NCBI RefSeq assembly: GCF_000737065.1
Contig: NZ_AQRC01000004.1
Span: 62,001 to 126,000 of the forward strand
Origin: Thioclava atlantica
Lineage (GTDB): Bacteria; Pseudomonadota; Alphaproteobacteria; Rhodobacterales; Rhodobacteraceae
Direction: 5' to 3'
DNA: 64,000 nt
The position numbers and the translations under genes were made by a program. The notes below the pieces were generated by a model, which had not been told where the DNA came from, searched no databases, and saw nothing but the letters and a program-made list of their open reading frames with translations. Positions 27,168 to 36,167 of this stretch are shown here, piece by piece (position 1 is the first letter of the stretch; each line of letters opens with the position of its first letter).

Positions 27168-27226
27168 GGAACCGACGCGGGTACTGGGTCACATCAGGGC
27201 AACCGGCTCTGACCCGCGCAGGTTCC
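27168..27226 (-). other. Large hairpin between cydB and the molybdoenzyme gene
   Basis: Arms of 15 nt (27168-27182 and 27212-27226) pair at 13 positions, GGAACC and CGCGGGT with one 2x2 mismatch. An inner GGGTCA/TGACCC pairing is possible. No T-run follows, so it is not a clear terminator. It lies in the 175-nt leader of the molybdoenzyme, which also contains a GGGTC-A-GACCC repeat close to the start codon. Confidence 0.5.
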
Positions 27227-27236
27227 GGGACCTCGC

Positions 27237-28250
27237 TTAGTAGTGATCTCCGTGCTCGGTCACCTTGCCGCGGAAGACGTAATAGGCATAGGCGGTATAG
27301 CCGAGGATGATCGGCAGGAAGATCACCGCACCCACGAGGATGAAGCCCTGCGAGGACGCCGAGGTCGCAGCCTCGCGGATCGTGATCGACATCGGGACGA
27401 TATAGGGGAAGATCGAGATCCCGAGCCCCGCGAAGCACAGCACGAAGATGGCGATGCCCGAGAGATAGGCGAGCAGCCCCCGATCCGACCGGATACCGCG
27501 CCAGTAGCCGATGCCGGCGGCGAGCAGCAGCAGCGGCACCACGGCGCTCAGCGTGATCCCGGGCCAGACGAACCAGCGGCGGAAATATTCCGGATGCAGG
27601 AAGGGCGTCGCGATCGAGGCGAGACCGATGAACCCGAGCGTCGCGAGAAGCGCCACCTGACCGATGCGGCGCGCCCGATCATAGAGTTCGCCGCTCGTCT
27701 TGAGCACCAGCCAGGCCGCGCCCAGCATCACATAGCCCGCCACCAGCGCCAGCGCCGTGCCGAGGCTGAAGGGCCCCACCCAGTCCAGTGGCCCGCCGGT
27801 GAAGGCGCGCCCCGTCACTTCCGGCCCGCGCAGCAACCCGCCGAGAACCGCGCCCTGCGCCAGCGTCGCGACCAGCGAACCGCCGAAGAAGGCCTTGTCC
27901 CAGAGAGGTCTCCAGCGCTGTGTCTTGCCGCGGAACTCGAACGCCACCCCGCGGAAGGCGAGCGCCAGAAGCATGACGATGATCGGCACGTAGAGCGCGT
28001 TGAGAATGACCCCATAGGCCAGCGGGAAGACCGCAAGCAACCCGCCGCCGCCCATCACGAGCCAGGTCTCGTTGCCGTCCCAGACCGGCGCGACCGAATT
28101 CATCGCGCGCGTTCGTTCGTCATCCGAGCCGAGGAACGGAAAGAGGATGCCGACCCCGAGGTCGAACCCGTCGAGCACGACATAGGTGAGAACGGCAAAG
28201 GCGAGGATCGCGGCCCAGATATCGGGCAGGTACGGGGCGAGCGCGTTCAT
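27237..28250 (-). CDS. cydB: Cytochrome bd-type quinol oxidase subunit II (CioB/CydB)
   Basis: A 337-residue membrane subunit with about eight helices. It begins with the conserved WAAILAFAVLTYVVLDGFDLG and VAPVWDGNETWLV. It pairs with CydA to reduce oxygen with quinol under low oxygen or when haem-copper oxidases are inhibited. Start and cydA stop overlap as ATGA. No small cydX-like reading frame is evident after it; the next 175 bp is hairpin-rich. Confidence 0.94.
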   Translation of the reverse strand: MNALAPYLPDIWAAILAFAVLTYVVLDGFDLGVGILFPFLGSDDERTRAMNSVAPVWDGNETWLVMGGGGLLAVFPLAYGVILNALYVPIIVMLLALAFRGVAFEFRGKTQRWRPLWDKAFFGGSLVATLAQGAVLGGLLRGPEVTGRAFTGGPLDWVGPFSLGTALALVAGYVMLGAAWLVLKTSGELYDRARRIGQVALLATLGFIGLASIATPFLHPEYFRRWFVWPGITLSAVVPLLLLAAGIGYWRGIRSDRGLLAYLSGIAIFVLCFAGLGISIFPYIVPMSITIREAATSASSQGFILVGAVIFLPIILGYTAYAYYVFRGKVTEHGDHY

Positions 28251-29662
28251 GGGTGGGCCTCCTCTTTCTCCGTCGTGACCTCGTCAAGCACGGGCGAGGC
28301 CAGCCCCGCGGCGCGCTGCGGTGTATTCTCGACCGGTTCCGCCGCCTCGGGCCCGCGCCTCATCAGGCGACCGAGATAGAAGATCCCCGAGCCGAACAGG
28401 AAGGCATAGACCAGCACGAAACCGATCAGCGCCGCCCAGGCCGCGCCCTGGCTGAGATTGGACACCGACTGCGCGGTGGTGAAATGTCCGTAGATCGTGA
28501 AGGGCTGGCGGCCGAATTCGGTCGTGAACCACCCCATGATGATCGCGAGGAAACCGCCCGGCGCGAAGACCAGCGCCACCGTATGGAACAGCCGCGCCTC
28601 GTGCAGGCGTTTTCGCCACATCAGCCAGCCCCCCCAGAGGCCGATCGCGGCAAAGGCGAAACCGAGCCCGACCATGACCCGGAAGGTCCAGAACACGATC
28701 CCCATCGTCGGCCGCTCGCTTTTCGGGAAATCGCCCAGCCCCGGAACCTCGCCGTCAAGCGAATGGGTCAGGATGAGCGAGGACGCGTAGGGGATCTCGA
28801 CCTTGTAATTCGTTTGCTCCTTGGCATCGTTCGGCAGGCCGAACAGGATCAGCCCCGCGCCCTTCTCGGTCTTCCAGTGTCCTTCGATCGCGGCGATCTT
28901 CGCGGGCTGGTGTTCGAGCGTGTTGAGCCCGTGCTGATCGCCCGCGAGGATCTGGATCGGCGCGGTCACGAGGATCATCCCCACCGCCATGCGCAGCATC
29001 ACCCGCACCGCCTCGTCCTTGGTGCCGCGCAGATGGTGCCAGGCTGCCACGCCCGCAACGACAAGCGCCGTCGTCAGGTAGGCCGCGAGAACCATATGCA
29101 CGAAGCGGTAGGGCAGAGACGGGTTGAAGATGATCTGCAGCCAGTCCTTCGGGATGAACTGCCCGACATCGTTCATCGCGAACCCCGTGGGCGTCTGCAT
29201 CCAGCTGTTCACCGACAGGATCCAGAAGGCCGAGATCAGCGTCCCGATCGCGACCATCAGGACCGAGAAGAAGTAGATCGAGGGTTTCACCCGGCCCCGG
29301 CCGAACAGCATGATCCCGAGGAAACCCGCCTCGAGGAAGAAGGCGGTCATCACCTCGTATCCCATCAGCGGCCCGATCACCGGGCCCGCCTTGTCGGAAA
29401 ACGCCGCCCAGTTCAGCCCGAACTCGTAGGACATCACGACACCCGACACGACGCCCATGCCGAAGACGACAGCGAAGATGTGCTTCCAGAATTCGAAGAG
29501 CCGGAGATAGACATCGCGCCCGGTGAGCATCCGCATCCCCTCGAGCACGGCGAGATAGCTCGCGGTGCCGATCGAGAAGGCCGGGAAGACGATATGCGCC
29601 GAGACGACGAAGGCGAATTGCGCCCGCGCCAGATCGAGGGTGGGAATGTCGAAGATACTCAT
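28247..29662 (-). CDS. cydA: Cytochrome bd-type quinol oxidase subunit I (CioA/CydA)
   Basis: A 471-residue haem-binding subunit. Haem ligand candidate His23 lies in SAHIVFPAFSIG, His in YRFVHMVLAA, and the conserved GRQPFTIYGHFTTAQS replaces the GRQPW-type stretch. The quinol-binding loop is short, as in the cyanide-insensitive (CIO) class, against about 520 residues in E. coli CydA. It heads the cydAB operon; the 168-bp region upstream, shared with the end of the ectoine operon, shows no clear FNR site (TTGAT-N4-ATCAA). Confidence 0.94.
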   Translation of the reverse strand: MSIFDIPTLDLARAQFAFVVSAHIVFPAFSIGTASYLAVLEGMRMLTGRDVYLRLFEFWKHIFAVVFGMGVVSGVVMSYEFGLNWAAFSDKAGPVIGPLMGYEVMTAFFLEAGFLGIMLFGRGRVKPSIYFFSVLMVAIGTLISAFWILSVNSWMQTPTGFAMNDVGQFIPKDWLQIIFNPSLPYRFVHMVLAAYLTTALVVAGVAAWHHLRGTKDEAVRVMLRMAVGMILVTAPIQILAGDQHGLNTLEHQPAKIAAIEGHWKTEKGAGLILFGLPNDAKEQTNYKVEIPYASSLILTHSLDGEVPGLGDFPKSERPTMGIVFWTFRVMVGLGFAFAAIGLWGGWLMWRKRLHEARLFHTVALVFAPGGFLAIIMGWFTTEFGRQPFTIYGHFTTAQSVSNLSQGAAWAALIGFVLVYAFLFGSGIFYLGRLMRRGPEAAEPVENTPQRAAGLASPVLDEVTTEKEEAHP

Positions 29663-29778
29663 CGCGATCCGCCTGTCTGCGTTTCCTGAGGGGCGAGCTA
29701 GATCTCTCCCGGATTACGGCAAGCGCGGCGCCATGGTCATGTTGTCACACTGTGGCGGCTTGTCGCAGACCCAATGAG

Positions 29779-29810
29779 AAAAGCCCGCACGGGGTTCCGC
29801 ACGGGCTTTT
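29779..29810 (-). terminator. Terminator of the ectoine operon
   Basis: Stem AAAAGCCCG / CGGGCTTTT with an inner partially paired CGG/CCG. The A-run on one side and the T-run on the other make it work on either strand. It lies 21 bp past the ask stop, between that gene and cydA. Confidence 0.85.
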
Positions 29811-29830
29811 CATCGGTGTTGTCTGACGTT

Positions 29831-31261
29831 TCACGCGGCCTGCTTGAGGCCCACCTCGTCGGACATGAACTCGTCATGCAGCGCCTTGATGACGGGCGCG
29901 AGATCGTCGCGTTCGAGGACGAACTGGACATCGACATTGCGCGGGCCCTGGGTCGCGCCGAGGCTCTCCATCCCCGCGGCGGCGATCGCCTGAAGACCGC
30001 GGGTGAGCACCGACAGCCCCTTGAGATCGCGCCCGATGACCGACGCCATCGCGAGCATCCGCGCCGAGATCTGCGCCGAGGGGTAGAGCTTGTTCAGGTC
30101 GCGCTCGACCCGTTCGAGCACGTTGATCGGTGCATCGACATAATGCGTGATCGTGTTCGCGTTCGAGGCCTTCGAGATGATGCGCACCTTGTGGCGCGTG
30201 AGCACCTCGAGGATCGCGGCGTCGTAGCCCTTCACGCCGACCATGTCCTGTTCGAACACTTCGAGCGCGATGATGTCGAGGCCGGTCACGATCTCGACCG
30301 CGGCCTTCTCGGCCGGCTTGTCGTCGATCAGCGTCCCCGGATCGCCCGGGTCGAAGGCGTTCGTCACGCGCAGCGGCACATCGGCCTGACGCAGGGTCTT
30401 GGCGGCTTTCGGGTGGATCGCCTCCATCCCCATATTCGAGAGCTGGTCGGCGACGTCGTAATTCGTGTGACCGAGCTTGCGCACCTTGCCCTCGCCCACC
30501 AGCTTCGGATCGGCCGAGGAGAGGTGGAACTCCTTGTGGATGATCGCCTCGCGCGCGCCGGTCAGCGCCGCCATGCGCGAGAAGGTCACCTCGGAATAGC
30601 CGCGGTCGAATTCACGCATCAGACCTTCGGCGCATTGCGCATAGCCGGTCACGATCGGCATCTCGCTCGCCGGATCGACATCCTTCATCGCGGTCCGGAT
30701 GCGCGAGTCCAGATCGTGGACGGTCTCGTCGCGCCAGCCCGACAGATCGACGAGCCGCGCATTGACGCCGGAGCGCTGCAGCAGGAGCGTGGTGACGAAG
30801 GCGGAATGCGCCTCGCCCAGCCCCGAGAGCAGTTCGCGGATCTGCAGCATGTGCTCGGAAAGGCGGAAATGCCCGTAGGAGCAGAGGCGCTGCAGGTCGA
30901 TCAGGCAATTGCGCGCGCCCTCGATGCGTTCGCGCACGAATTCGGTCGCCTGCGCGATGTCGCCGGGATGGGTGAGGACCTTCTCATGGGCCTCGATCAT
31001 CGCGTTCGACACCCGGGTGAGCGAGTCATGCCAGCCGTGATCGCTGTCGGCCTTGGCGAATTGCGCGTAGACCCCGGCATCGCCCGACTTCTTGTGCTCG
31101 AGCAGGAGGTTGGTGATGCCGCCGAAGGCGGAGACGACGAAGATCCGGTTGTAGAGATCGCCGTCCTTGCGGTCGCCGATGAAGAGCGTATCGAGCAACT
31201 CATCGACGCGGCTCATCGAGGTGCCGCCGATCTTCTCGACGGTATGGTTCTGGTGGGTCAT
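29831..31261 (-). CDS. ask: Aspartate kinase dedicated to ectoine synthesis (Ask_Ect)
   Basis: A 476-residue aspartokinase phosphorylating L-aspartate, the first step towards aspartate semialdehyde for ectoine. The N-terminus reads VEKIGGTSMSRVDELL, the Ask_Ect variant of the usual KFGGTS kinase loop, with an inserted region before FVVSAFGGITNLLL. Two ACT-like segments lie in the C-terminal third. The ATG at 31261 is 10 bp after the ectC stop, and it is the last gene of ectABC-ask. The family is typically less sensitive to lysine and threonine feedback. A second aspartokinase, lysC, lies at 48115-49368. Confidence 0.92.
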   Translation of the reverse strand: MTHQNHTVEKIGGTSMSRVDELLDTLFIGDRKDGDLYNRIFVVSAFGGITNLLLEHKKSGDAGVYAQFAKADSDHGWHDSLTRVSNAMIEAHEKVLTHPGDIAQATEFVRERIEGARNCLIDLQRLCSYGHFRLSEHMLQIRELLSGLGEAHSAFVTTLLLQRSGVNARLVDLSGWRDETVHDLDSRIRTAMKDVDPASEMPIVTGYAQCAEGLMREFDRGYSEVTFSRMAALTGAREAIIHKEFHLSSADPKLVGEGKVRKLGHTNYDVADQLSNMGMEAIHPKAAKTLRQADVPLRVTNAFDPGDPGTLIDDKPAEKAAVEIVTGLDIIALEVFEQDMVGVKGYDAAILEVLTRHKVRIISKASNANTITHYVDAPINVLERVERDLNKLYPSAQISARMLAMASVIGRDLKGLSVLTRGLQAIAAAGMESLGATQGPRNVDVQFVLERDDLAPVIKALHDEFMSDEVGLKQAA

Positions 31262-31271
31262 GTCGGCCCCC

Positions 31272-31673
31272 TCAGGCTTGCTCCAGTTCGTCGGCGGGCG
31301 CGTAGGATCCATCCTCGCGATGGACTTCCTTGCCCGTCACCGGCGGGTTGAAGCAGCAGGCCATGACGAGATCCTCGTCGCCCGCGACAAGACGGTGATG
31401 GTCGTGCTCGTTGAGCGCATACATCACGCCGGGCTTGATCTCGTGCGTGGTGCCGTTGTCGAGCTCGGTGATCTGGCCATTGCCCGAGATGCAGTAGACG
31501 CTCTCGAAATGGTGCTTGTAGTGGAAGGTGTGATCCGAGCCGGCCTTCAGCGTGGTGATGTGGAAGCTGAAGCCCATGTTGTCATCGGCCAGCAGCATCC
31601 GCACGCTGGTCCATTGCTCGTTGGAAACGGCGCGGTTCGTGTTTTTCAGCTCGTTGAAGTCGCGAACGATCAT
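31272..31673 (-). CDS. ectC: L-ectoine synthase
   Basis: A 133-residue cupin enzyme that cyclises N-gamma-acetyl-2,4-diaminobutyrate to ectoine. The conserved metal and substrate region TFHYKHHFESVYCISGNGQ is present, with the later YALNEHDHHRL segment. Length is normal (about 130). AGGACG precedes the ATG. It is third in the operon after ectA and ectB. Confidence 0.96.
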   Translation of the reverse strand: MIVRDFNELKNTNRAVSNEQWTSVRMLLADDNMGFSFHITTLKAGSDHTFHYKHHFESVYCISGNGQITELDNGTTHEIKPGVMYALNEHDHHRLVAGDEDLVMACCFNPPVTGKEVHREDGSYAPADELEQA

Positions 31674-31733
31674 TGTCGTCCTCCGTATCTGTCTATGTGT
31701 CTGTCAGTCGCTCGGGGGGCCGTGAGCGGCGGA

Positions 31734-33020
31734 TTACTCCGCCGCGATCCGGGTCCCGTCCGCCAGCACTTCCGAGGTGGCCTCGCGCAGGATCTCGAGA
31801 CCCTTGCGGAACGTCTCCATCGGGGTGGTGAGCGGCGCGAGCACCTTCACGACCTGGTCCTCGTTGCCCGAGGTCTCGATCACGAGCCCTTTCTCGAAGC
31901 ACAGGCCGCAGATTTTCGAGGCAAGCTCGCCGGTGCCGACATCGACACCCTGCATCAGGCCGCGGCCTTTCAGGAACGCGCCCGGAACCAGATCGGCAAC
32001 GGCGGCCAGACCTTCGCGCAGAACGTCGGATTTCACCGCCAGTTCACGCTGGAACTGATCGTCGGCCCAGAATTTCTCGATCGCCACTTTCGCGGTCACG
32101 AAGGCATGGGTGTTGCCGCGGAAGGTGCCGTTATGCTCGGCCGGGCCGAACACGTCGTAATCAGGACGCACGAGCACCAGCGCCATCGGCAGACCGAAGC
32201 CCGAGATCGACTTCGCCTGGGTCACGACATCCGGCATCACGTCCATCTCCTCGAAGGAGAAGAAGGTGCCGGTGCGGCCGCAGCCGGCCTGGATATCGTC
32301 GATGATGAAGAGCGCGCCATGCTTGCGGGCAATCTTCTCGACACCTTGGATGAACTCGGGGCTGGCGGCATTCAGACCGCCTTCGCCCTGAACGGTTTCG
32401 AGCATGATCGCCGCCGGCGCGTCGATCCCGCCCGAGGCGTCGGACAGCATCTGGTCGAGCAGCGCGACCGAGTCCACGCCATCGGCATAGGCGTCATAGG
32501 GCATGCGGGTCACGCCTTGCGTGTCCATGCCCGCGCCGCCCCGGTGATAGCCGTTGCCGGTCGCCGAGAGCGCGCCCATCGTGACGCCGTGGAAACCGTT
32601 GGTGAAGGCGATGATGTTGGTGCGCCCGGTGGCCTTGCGCGCGATCTTCATCGCCGCCTCGACGGCATTCGCACCGGTCGGGCCCACGAACATCAGCTTG
32701 TGATCCATGCCGCGCGGGGCGAGGATATGCTCCTCGAAGGCGCGCAGGAACTCGGCCTTGCTGTCGGTATGCAGATCGAGCGCGTGCCCCATCTTGTTTT
32801 CGAGCAGATGGTTGATCAGCGCCTCTTTCATGTCCGGATCGTTATGCCCGTAGTTGAGCGACGAGCAGCCGGCGAGAAAGTCGATATAGGTGCGGCCCTC
32901 GGCATCGGTCAGTTCCGAGCCCTGGGCGGTGGTGAACACGGTATCGAACCCGCGGCAATAGGAGCGCGCTTCGGATTCGCGTTGGGTGAAGATGGTCTTG
33001 TCCGCGGTTTGAGCGGTCAT
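31734..33020 (-). CDS. ectB: Diaminobutyrate-2-oxoglutarate transaminase
   Basis: A 428-residue class-III PLP aminotransferase that makes 2,4-diaminobutyrate from aspartate semialdehyde with glutamate. Conserved Asp in FIIDDIQAGCGRTG (241-242) holds the pyridine nitrogen, and the Schiff-base Lys is Lys270 in TQAKSISGFG. FVGPTGANAVEAAMKIAR is the typical cofactor phosphate region. GGAG lies 7 nt before the chosen ATG. It lies 46 bp after ectA and 60 bp before ectC. Confidence 0.95.
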   Translation of the reverse strand: MTAQTADKTIFTQRESEARSYCRGFDTVFTTAQGSELTDAEGRTYIDFLAGCSSLNYGHNDPDMKEALINHLLENKMGHALDLHTDSKAEFLRAFEEHILAPRGMDHKLMFVGPTGANAVEAAMKIARKATGRTNIIAFTNGFHGVTMGALSATGNGYHRGGAGMDTQGVTRMPYDAYADGVDSVALLDQMLSDASGGIDAPAAIMLETVQGEGGLNAASPEFIQGVEKIARKHGALFIIDDIQAGCGRTGTFFSFEEMDVMPDVVTQAKSISGFGLPMALVLVRPDYDVFGPAEHNGTFRGNTHAFVTAKVAIEKFWADDQFQRELAVKSDVLREGLAAVADLVPGAFLKGRGLMQGVDVGTGELASKICGLCFEKGLVIETSGNEDQVVKVLAPLTTPMETFRKGLEILREATSEVLADGTRIAAE

Positions 33021-33066
33021 GTGAAACTCCGTGGGATTGGGGAAAGGAAGGGCGGCGCGGGCCGGA

Positions 33067-33597
33067 TCAGGCCGCCGCGCGTGCCTCTTCGGGAAAGGTG
33101 ATGGTGACCATGTGCTCGGTCGCGGCGTGACCGTCGAAATGGTCTTCCTCGTGGAAGTGGGGTTCGTCGGACAGCTCGCCGCCGAGCGAGCGGGCGAAGG
33201 ACCGGAAGAGCGCCCAGCTGGCCTCGTTGCTCTTGGTGATCGTGGTCTTGAGGCGCGTGCACTCCACCGCCTCCTCGCGGTCGATGAGATGGCGCAGCAT
33301 GCGCTTGCCGAGACCGAGGCCGCGCGCCTCGGGCGCGACCGCGACCTGCCAGATGAAGAAGGTTTCGGGCTCGGAAGGGGCGATGTAACCCGAGATCCAG
33401 CCGAGGACCTGACCGTCACGCTCAACGAGCACGCAGGTATCCGCGAAGTGATCGCATTGCAGGAGGTTGCAATACATCGAATTCTCATCAAGCGGCTTGC
33501 AGCGGCGGATCAGCTTCCAGATCTCGCTCCCGTCTTCGGACTCCGGCTTGCGGAACACCAGATCGGACCCTTTCTTGATCGACTCGATTTTCGACAC
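33067..33597 (-). CDS. ectA: Diaminobutyrate acetyltransferase (GTG start)
   Basis: A 176-residue GNAT enzyme that acetylates the gamma-amino group of 2,4-diaminobutyrate. Acetyl-CoA motif A is VAPEARGLGLGKRML, with ITKSNEASWALFRSFAR for the following helix and DENSMYCNLLQCDHF typical of EctA. The start codon is GTG with AGGACAGGA upstream. It heads ectABC-ask and faces ectR across a 136-bp AT-rich control region. Confidence 0.95.
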   Translation of the reverse strand: MSKIESIKKGSDLVFRKPESEDGSEIWKLIRRCKPLDENSMYCNLLQCDHFADTCVLVERDGQVLGWISGYIAPSEPETFFIWQVAVAPEARGLGLGKRMLRHLIDREEAVECTRLKTTITKSNEASWALFRSFARSLGGELSDEPHFHEEDHFDGHAATEHMVTITFPEEARAAA

Positions 33598-33733
33598 GAT
33601 TCCTGTCCTTTCGTTTGCTTCGGCAACCTAAGTAGTTTATCGAAGGCAAAATTTCAATAACCTAACTACCAATGGGCGAGTTTGTTCCGAAAAGCTCTTA
33701 AAATAAGGTTACTACGCCCTATATAACATTAGC
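33598..33733. promoter_or_regulatory. Divergent control region of ectABC and ectR
   Basis: A 136-bp region far more AT-rich than its surroundings. AACCTAAGTAG at 33625-33635 and AACCTAACTAC at 33659-33669 are near-identical direct repeats 34 bp apart (three helical turns plus a little). An opposite-strand TAACCTTATT lies at about 33701-33711, next to a TATATAAC stretch just before ectR. These are candidate binding sites for the MarR-type regulator or for osmotic control. No exact -35/-10 pair is claimed. Confidence 0.5.
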
Positions 33734-34330
33734 ATGACGAAGCGTAATGGCATAGAAGAAACCCACAAACTTAGAAAGACCAAGGAATTGCAGGGGGCTG
33801 CGGTCTCTGCGATACTGGGCCGTCTTGACAAACGGGGAGCCTTGCGACTGATGGAGCGTGTCGATACCAGCCTGATCGCGCTGCGCCGCATTCTGCGCGC
33901 GACAGAGATGTTCGGACGCGACCTCGCCAAGGCTGCCGGCCTGACGCCGGCGCAGTTCCGCGTGCTTCAGGTGATTTCCGAAAAGGGCTGGTCCACGCCG
34001 AAGACCATCGCGACCCGCATGGGCGTGAGCCAGGCGACGATGACCGCCCTGATCGACAAGCTCGAACAGAAGGGCATGGTGTCGCGTCAGCGCTCCGAGC
34101 GCGACCGCCGTCAGACCGATATCGTGATTTCCGAGAAGGGCGCCGCCGCGATCGAACAGGCCCCCGATGCCTTGCAGCAGATCTTCGTGCGCCGCTTCGA
34201 GGCTCTCGAGGATTGGGAACAGGCCCAGCTGATCGCTTCGCTCGAACGGGTGGCGGCGATGCTCGACGCCCATGAGATCGACGCGGCCCCGGTGCTCGAC
34301 TGGGGCGACATCTCGCGCAAACCGAACTAG
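33734..34330 (+). CDS. ectR: MarR-family regulator of ectoine genes (EctR-like)
   Basis: A 198-residue winged-helix regulator. The helix-turn-helix is within TPKTIATRMGVSQATMTALIDKLEQKGMV and the wing is RQRSERDRRQTDIVISEKG, the standard MarR DxRxxxI pattern. It is divergent from ectA, the position and family of EctR repressors in methylotrophs and marine bacteria. It is slightly long at the N-terminus against typical 150-residue MarR proteins, which is also seen in EctR. Its TAG stop shares the palindrome CTAG with the convergent phosphoesterase gene. Role inferred from position; not tested. Confidence 0.82.
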   Translation: MTKRNGIEETHKLRKTKELQGAAVSAILGRLDKRGALRLMERVDTSLIALRRILRATEMFGRDLAKAAGLTPAQFRVLQVISEKGWSTPKTIATRMGVSQATMTALIDKLEQKGMVSRQRSERDRRQTDIVISEKGAAAIEQAPDALQQIFVRRFEALEDWEQAQLIASLERVAAMLDAHEIDAAPVLDWGDISRKPN

Positions 34331-35115
34331 GTGGTCTCCGACCAGTCGCCGCGCATGCGCACGAAGCGTTTGCGCTCGGTTTCGTCGAACCGGCCCGCCG
34401 GATGCGCCTCGTAGCGGGCAATGCTGAGCCACCCCCGCTCCCCCTCGATCAGGTTGAACATGTTGCGCTCGCCCCGCAGCCGTGACGACAGCCCCGTGCC
34501 CGCCTGAACGAAGAGCACCCCCGGCACCGCCGAGAAAGGCGCCGCCGAACCCAGATGCAGATGCCCCGAGAGAACCAGATCGGCTCCGCAGGCGCGCAGC
34601 CCCTCGAGCGCATCCCCCGCACCGTCCATCAGGCTTTTCCCCACATCCGGCCCGTGTTCGAGCGGATGGTGCATCACCGCGACCCGGAGCCTCTCGCCCG
34701 CCTCGCCGAATTCCTCGCAAAGACGCGCGATGGTGCGCCCGGGTATCCGGCCGCGCTGCCAGGCGAAGCGGTTGACCGTGTTGACCCCGACAGCCTTTAG
34801 CCGGTCATCCTCGAATACCGGCTCCAGATCGTCATTGATCGCCTCGCGGTAGCGTCCGAATGGCCGGAGCATCCGCAAGGCGAGATTGTCGAGTGGCGTA
34901 TCGTGATTGCCGGGAATGGCGAGCACCGGCCGGTTGATGCGGGCCACGAATTCGCGCGCGCGCGCGAATTGCCCGCGCCGCGCCCGCTGGGTGAAATCCC
35001 CGGAGATCACCACGAGATCGGGCGAAAGCGAGTTGACCATGCGCAGGAGCGGCTCTTCGAGTTCGGGCAGGCTGCGACCGAAATGGAGGTCCGAAAGATG
35101 CGCGATCCGGATCAT
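34327..35115 (-). CDS. Metallophosphoesterase (calcineurin-like)
   Basis: A 262-residue cytosolic phosphodiesterase-type protein. The metal-binding series is complete: SDLHFGR, ISGDFTQRA, PGNHDTPL, VMHHPLEHG and SGHLHLG. It resembles 3',5'-cyclic-AMP phosphodiesterase or UDP-2,3-diacylglucosamine hydrolase-like members, but substrate cannot be decided. The ATG overlaps the stop of the lipid kinase-like gene as ATGA, so they form a two-gene operon. Confidence 0.85.
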   Translation of the reverse strand: MIRIAHLSDLHFGRSLPELEEPLLRMVNSLSPDLVVISGDFTQRARRGQFARAREFVARINRPVLAIPGNHDTPLDNLALRMLRPFGRYREAINDDLEPVFEDDRLKAVGVNTVNRFAWQRGRIPGRTIARLCEEFGEAGERLRVAVMHHPLEHGPDVGKSLMDGAGDALEGLRACGADLVLSGHLHLGSAAPFSAVPGVLFVQAGTGLSSRLRGERNMFNLIEGERGWLSIARYEAHPAGRFDETERKRFVRMRGDWSETT

Positions 35116-36065
35116 GCGGCCTCCTCCTTTCCCGCGGCGGGGGGCGCGACAATCCAGAGCGGCTCGGAAGTCATCGAGAAGGTGAACGGGCCCTCCAGGC
35201 GCCGTTTCTCGCCATCGAAGGCAAGCAGCGTGCGCCGTTGCGCGGTCGAGATCTCGACCTCCCGCGCCGCCAGGAGATCGTAGTCGCGGCCCCGCTGCGC
35301 CTGCTTGCGCACCAACCGCCAGGCGAGGCGGAACAGGTCGCGGCGGCTTTCGCCCTTCGCGATCAGCACCGCGAACCCGTCCTCGCTGATCACCTCCGTC
35401 CCGTCGAGCCCAAACGTGTCGAGCTGATAGGCAGAGCGCGCGACGAAGACGAGCGGCGTCCGGCGGGCCATGTCGAGGCCATCGGTGCGCAAGCGCAGAT
35501 GCATCGGCCGCTGGAACCGGAAGAAGGTGCGCACCACCGACCAATGCGCCACGATGCGCCGCCGCCCCCAGCGCGCGTAGATATCCTCGCGCGCCTTGAG
35601 GATCGCCGGGTAGATCCCGAGCGAGGCATTGTTGAGAAACACCTGCCCGTTGACCATGCCGACGCGGATCGCATGGGCCTCGCCCTCGCGGATCTCGATC
35701 GCCGCCTGTTTCGGGTCTTCGGAGAGCTGAAGCCCGCGCGCAAAGAAGTTGAACGTGCCGAGCGGCAGCACCGCCATCGGCACTTCCTGCCCGACCAGCG
35801 CGCCGGCCACGGCCATCGCGGTACCGTCCCCGCCTGCGGCCACGACGAGCTCGGCGCCGTCGTCCAGCGCCTGCTTCACCGTGTCGGTGATGTCAGCGCC
35901 CGGCGACCAGCGATAGAGACGCGCCCCCTCGCCCAGCCCGTCGAGCGCGCGAGAGATCGCCTCCTCGTCATTGGCGTTGGTGCCGGAGGAGGGATTGGCG
36001 ATGATCGCGACGGCATGATGGCGCAGCGCCGTCTTGGGAGGGTTCACGGGTTCTGGCGATGTCAT
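35112..36065 (-). CDS. Diacylglycerol kinase-family lipid kinase (YegS/LCB5-like)
   Basis: A 317-residue protein with the catalytic domain of the DAGK family. IIANPSSGTNANDE forms the first loop, VVAAGGDGTAMAVAGAL is the nucleotide-binding GGDGT motif, and PLGTFNFFARGL is the conserved PxGTxNxxAR segment. It probably phosphorylates a lipid at the membrane. It is translationally coupled to the metallophosphoesterase. Upstream, 36066-36329 contains no gene but holds the control elements of the ABC transporter operon. Confidence 0.82.
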   Translation of the reverse strand: MTSPEPVNPPKTALRHHAVAIIANPSSGTNANDEEAISRALDGLGEGARLYRWSPGADITDTVKQALDDGAELVVAAGGDGTAMAVAGALVGQEVPMAVLPLGTFNFFARGLQLSEDPKQAAIEIREGEAHAIRVGMVNGQVFLNNASLGIYPAILKAREDIYARWGRRRIVAHWSVVRTFFRFQRPMHLRLRTDGLDMARRTPLVFVARSAYQLDTFGLDGTEVISEDGFAVLIAKGESRRDLFRLAWRLVRKQAQRGRDYDLLAAREVEISTAQRRTLLAFDGEKRRLEGPFTFSMTSEPLWIVAPPAAGKEEAA

Positions 36066-36167
36066 GATGCACCGGAGTTTGAGGGGTTGCGTTCTCGTCG
36101 CCCCTTCAACGCAACAGCTCGGCGAAAGGTCCGGCGAAAAGGTTGCGCCTAAGCACTTATCAATTTA

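Noticed and set aside
27168-27226. Hairpin after cydB as an intrinsic terminator, or as a tRNA gene
   Set aside because: No T-run follows on the minus strand, and the arms do not give a cloverleaf with anticodon and T-loop sequence.
27062-27236. Moco riboswitch upstream of the molybdoenzyme
   Set aside because: Hairpins are present but I could not align the conserved internal loops of the known motif by eye, so it is listed only as structured DNA.
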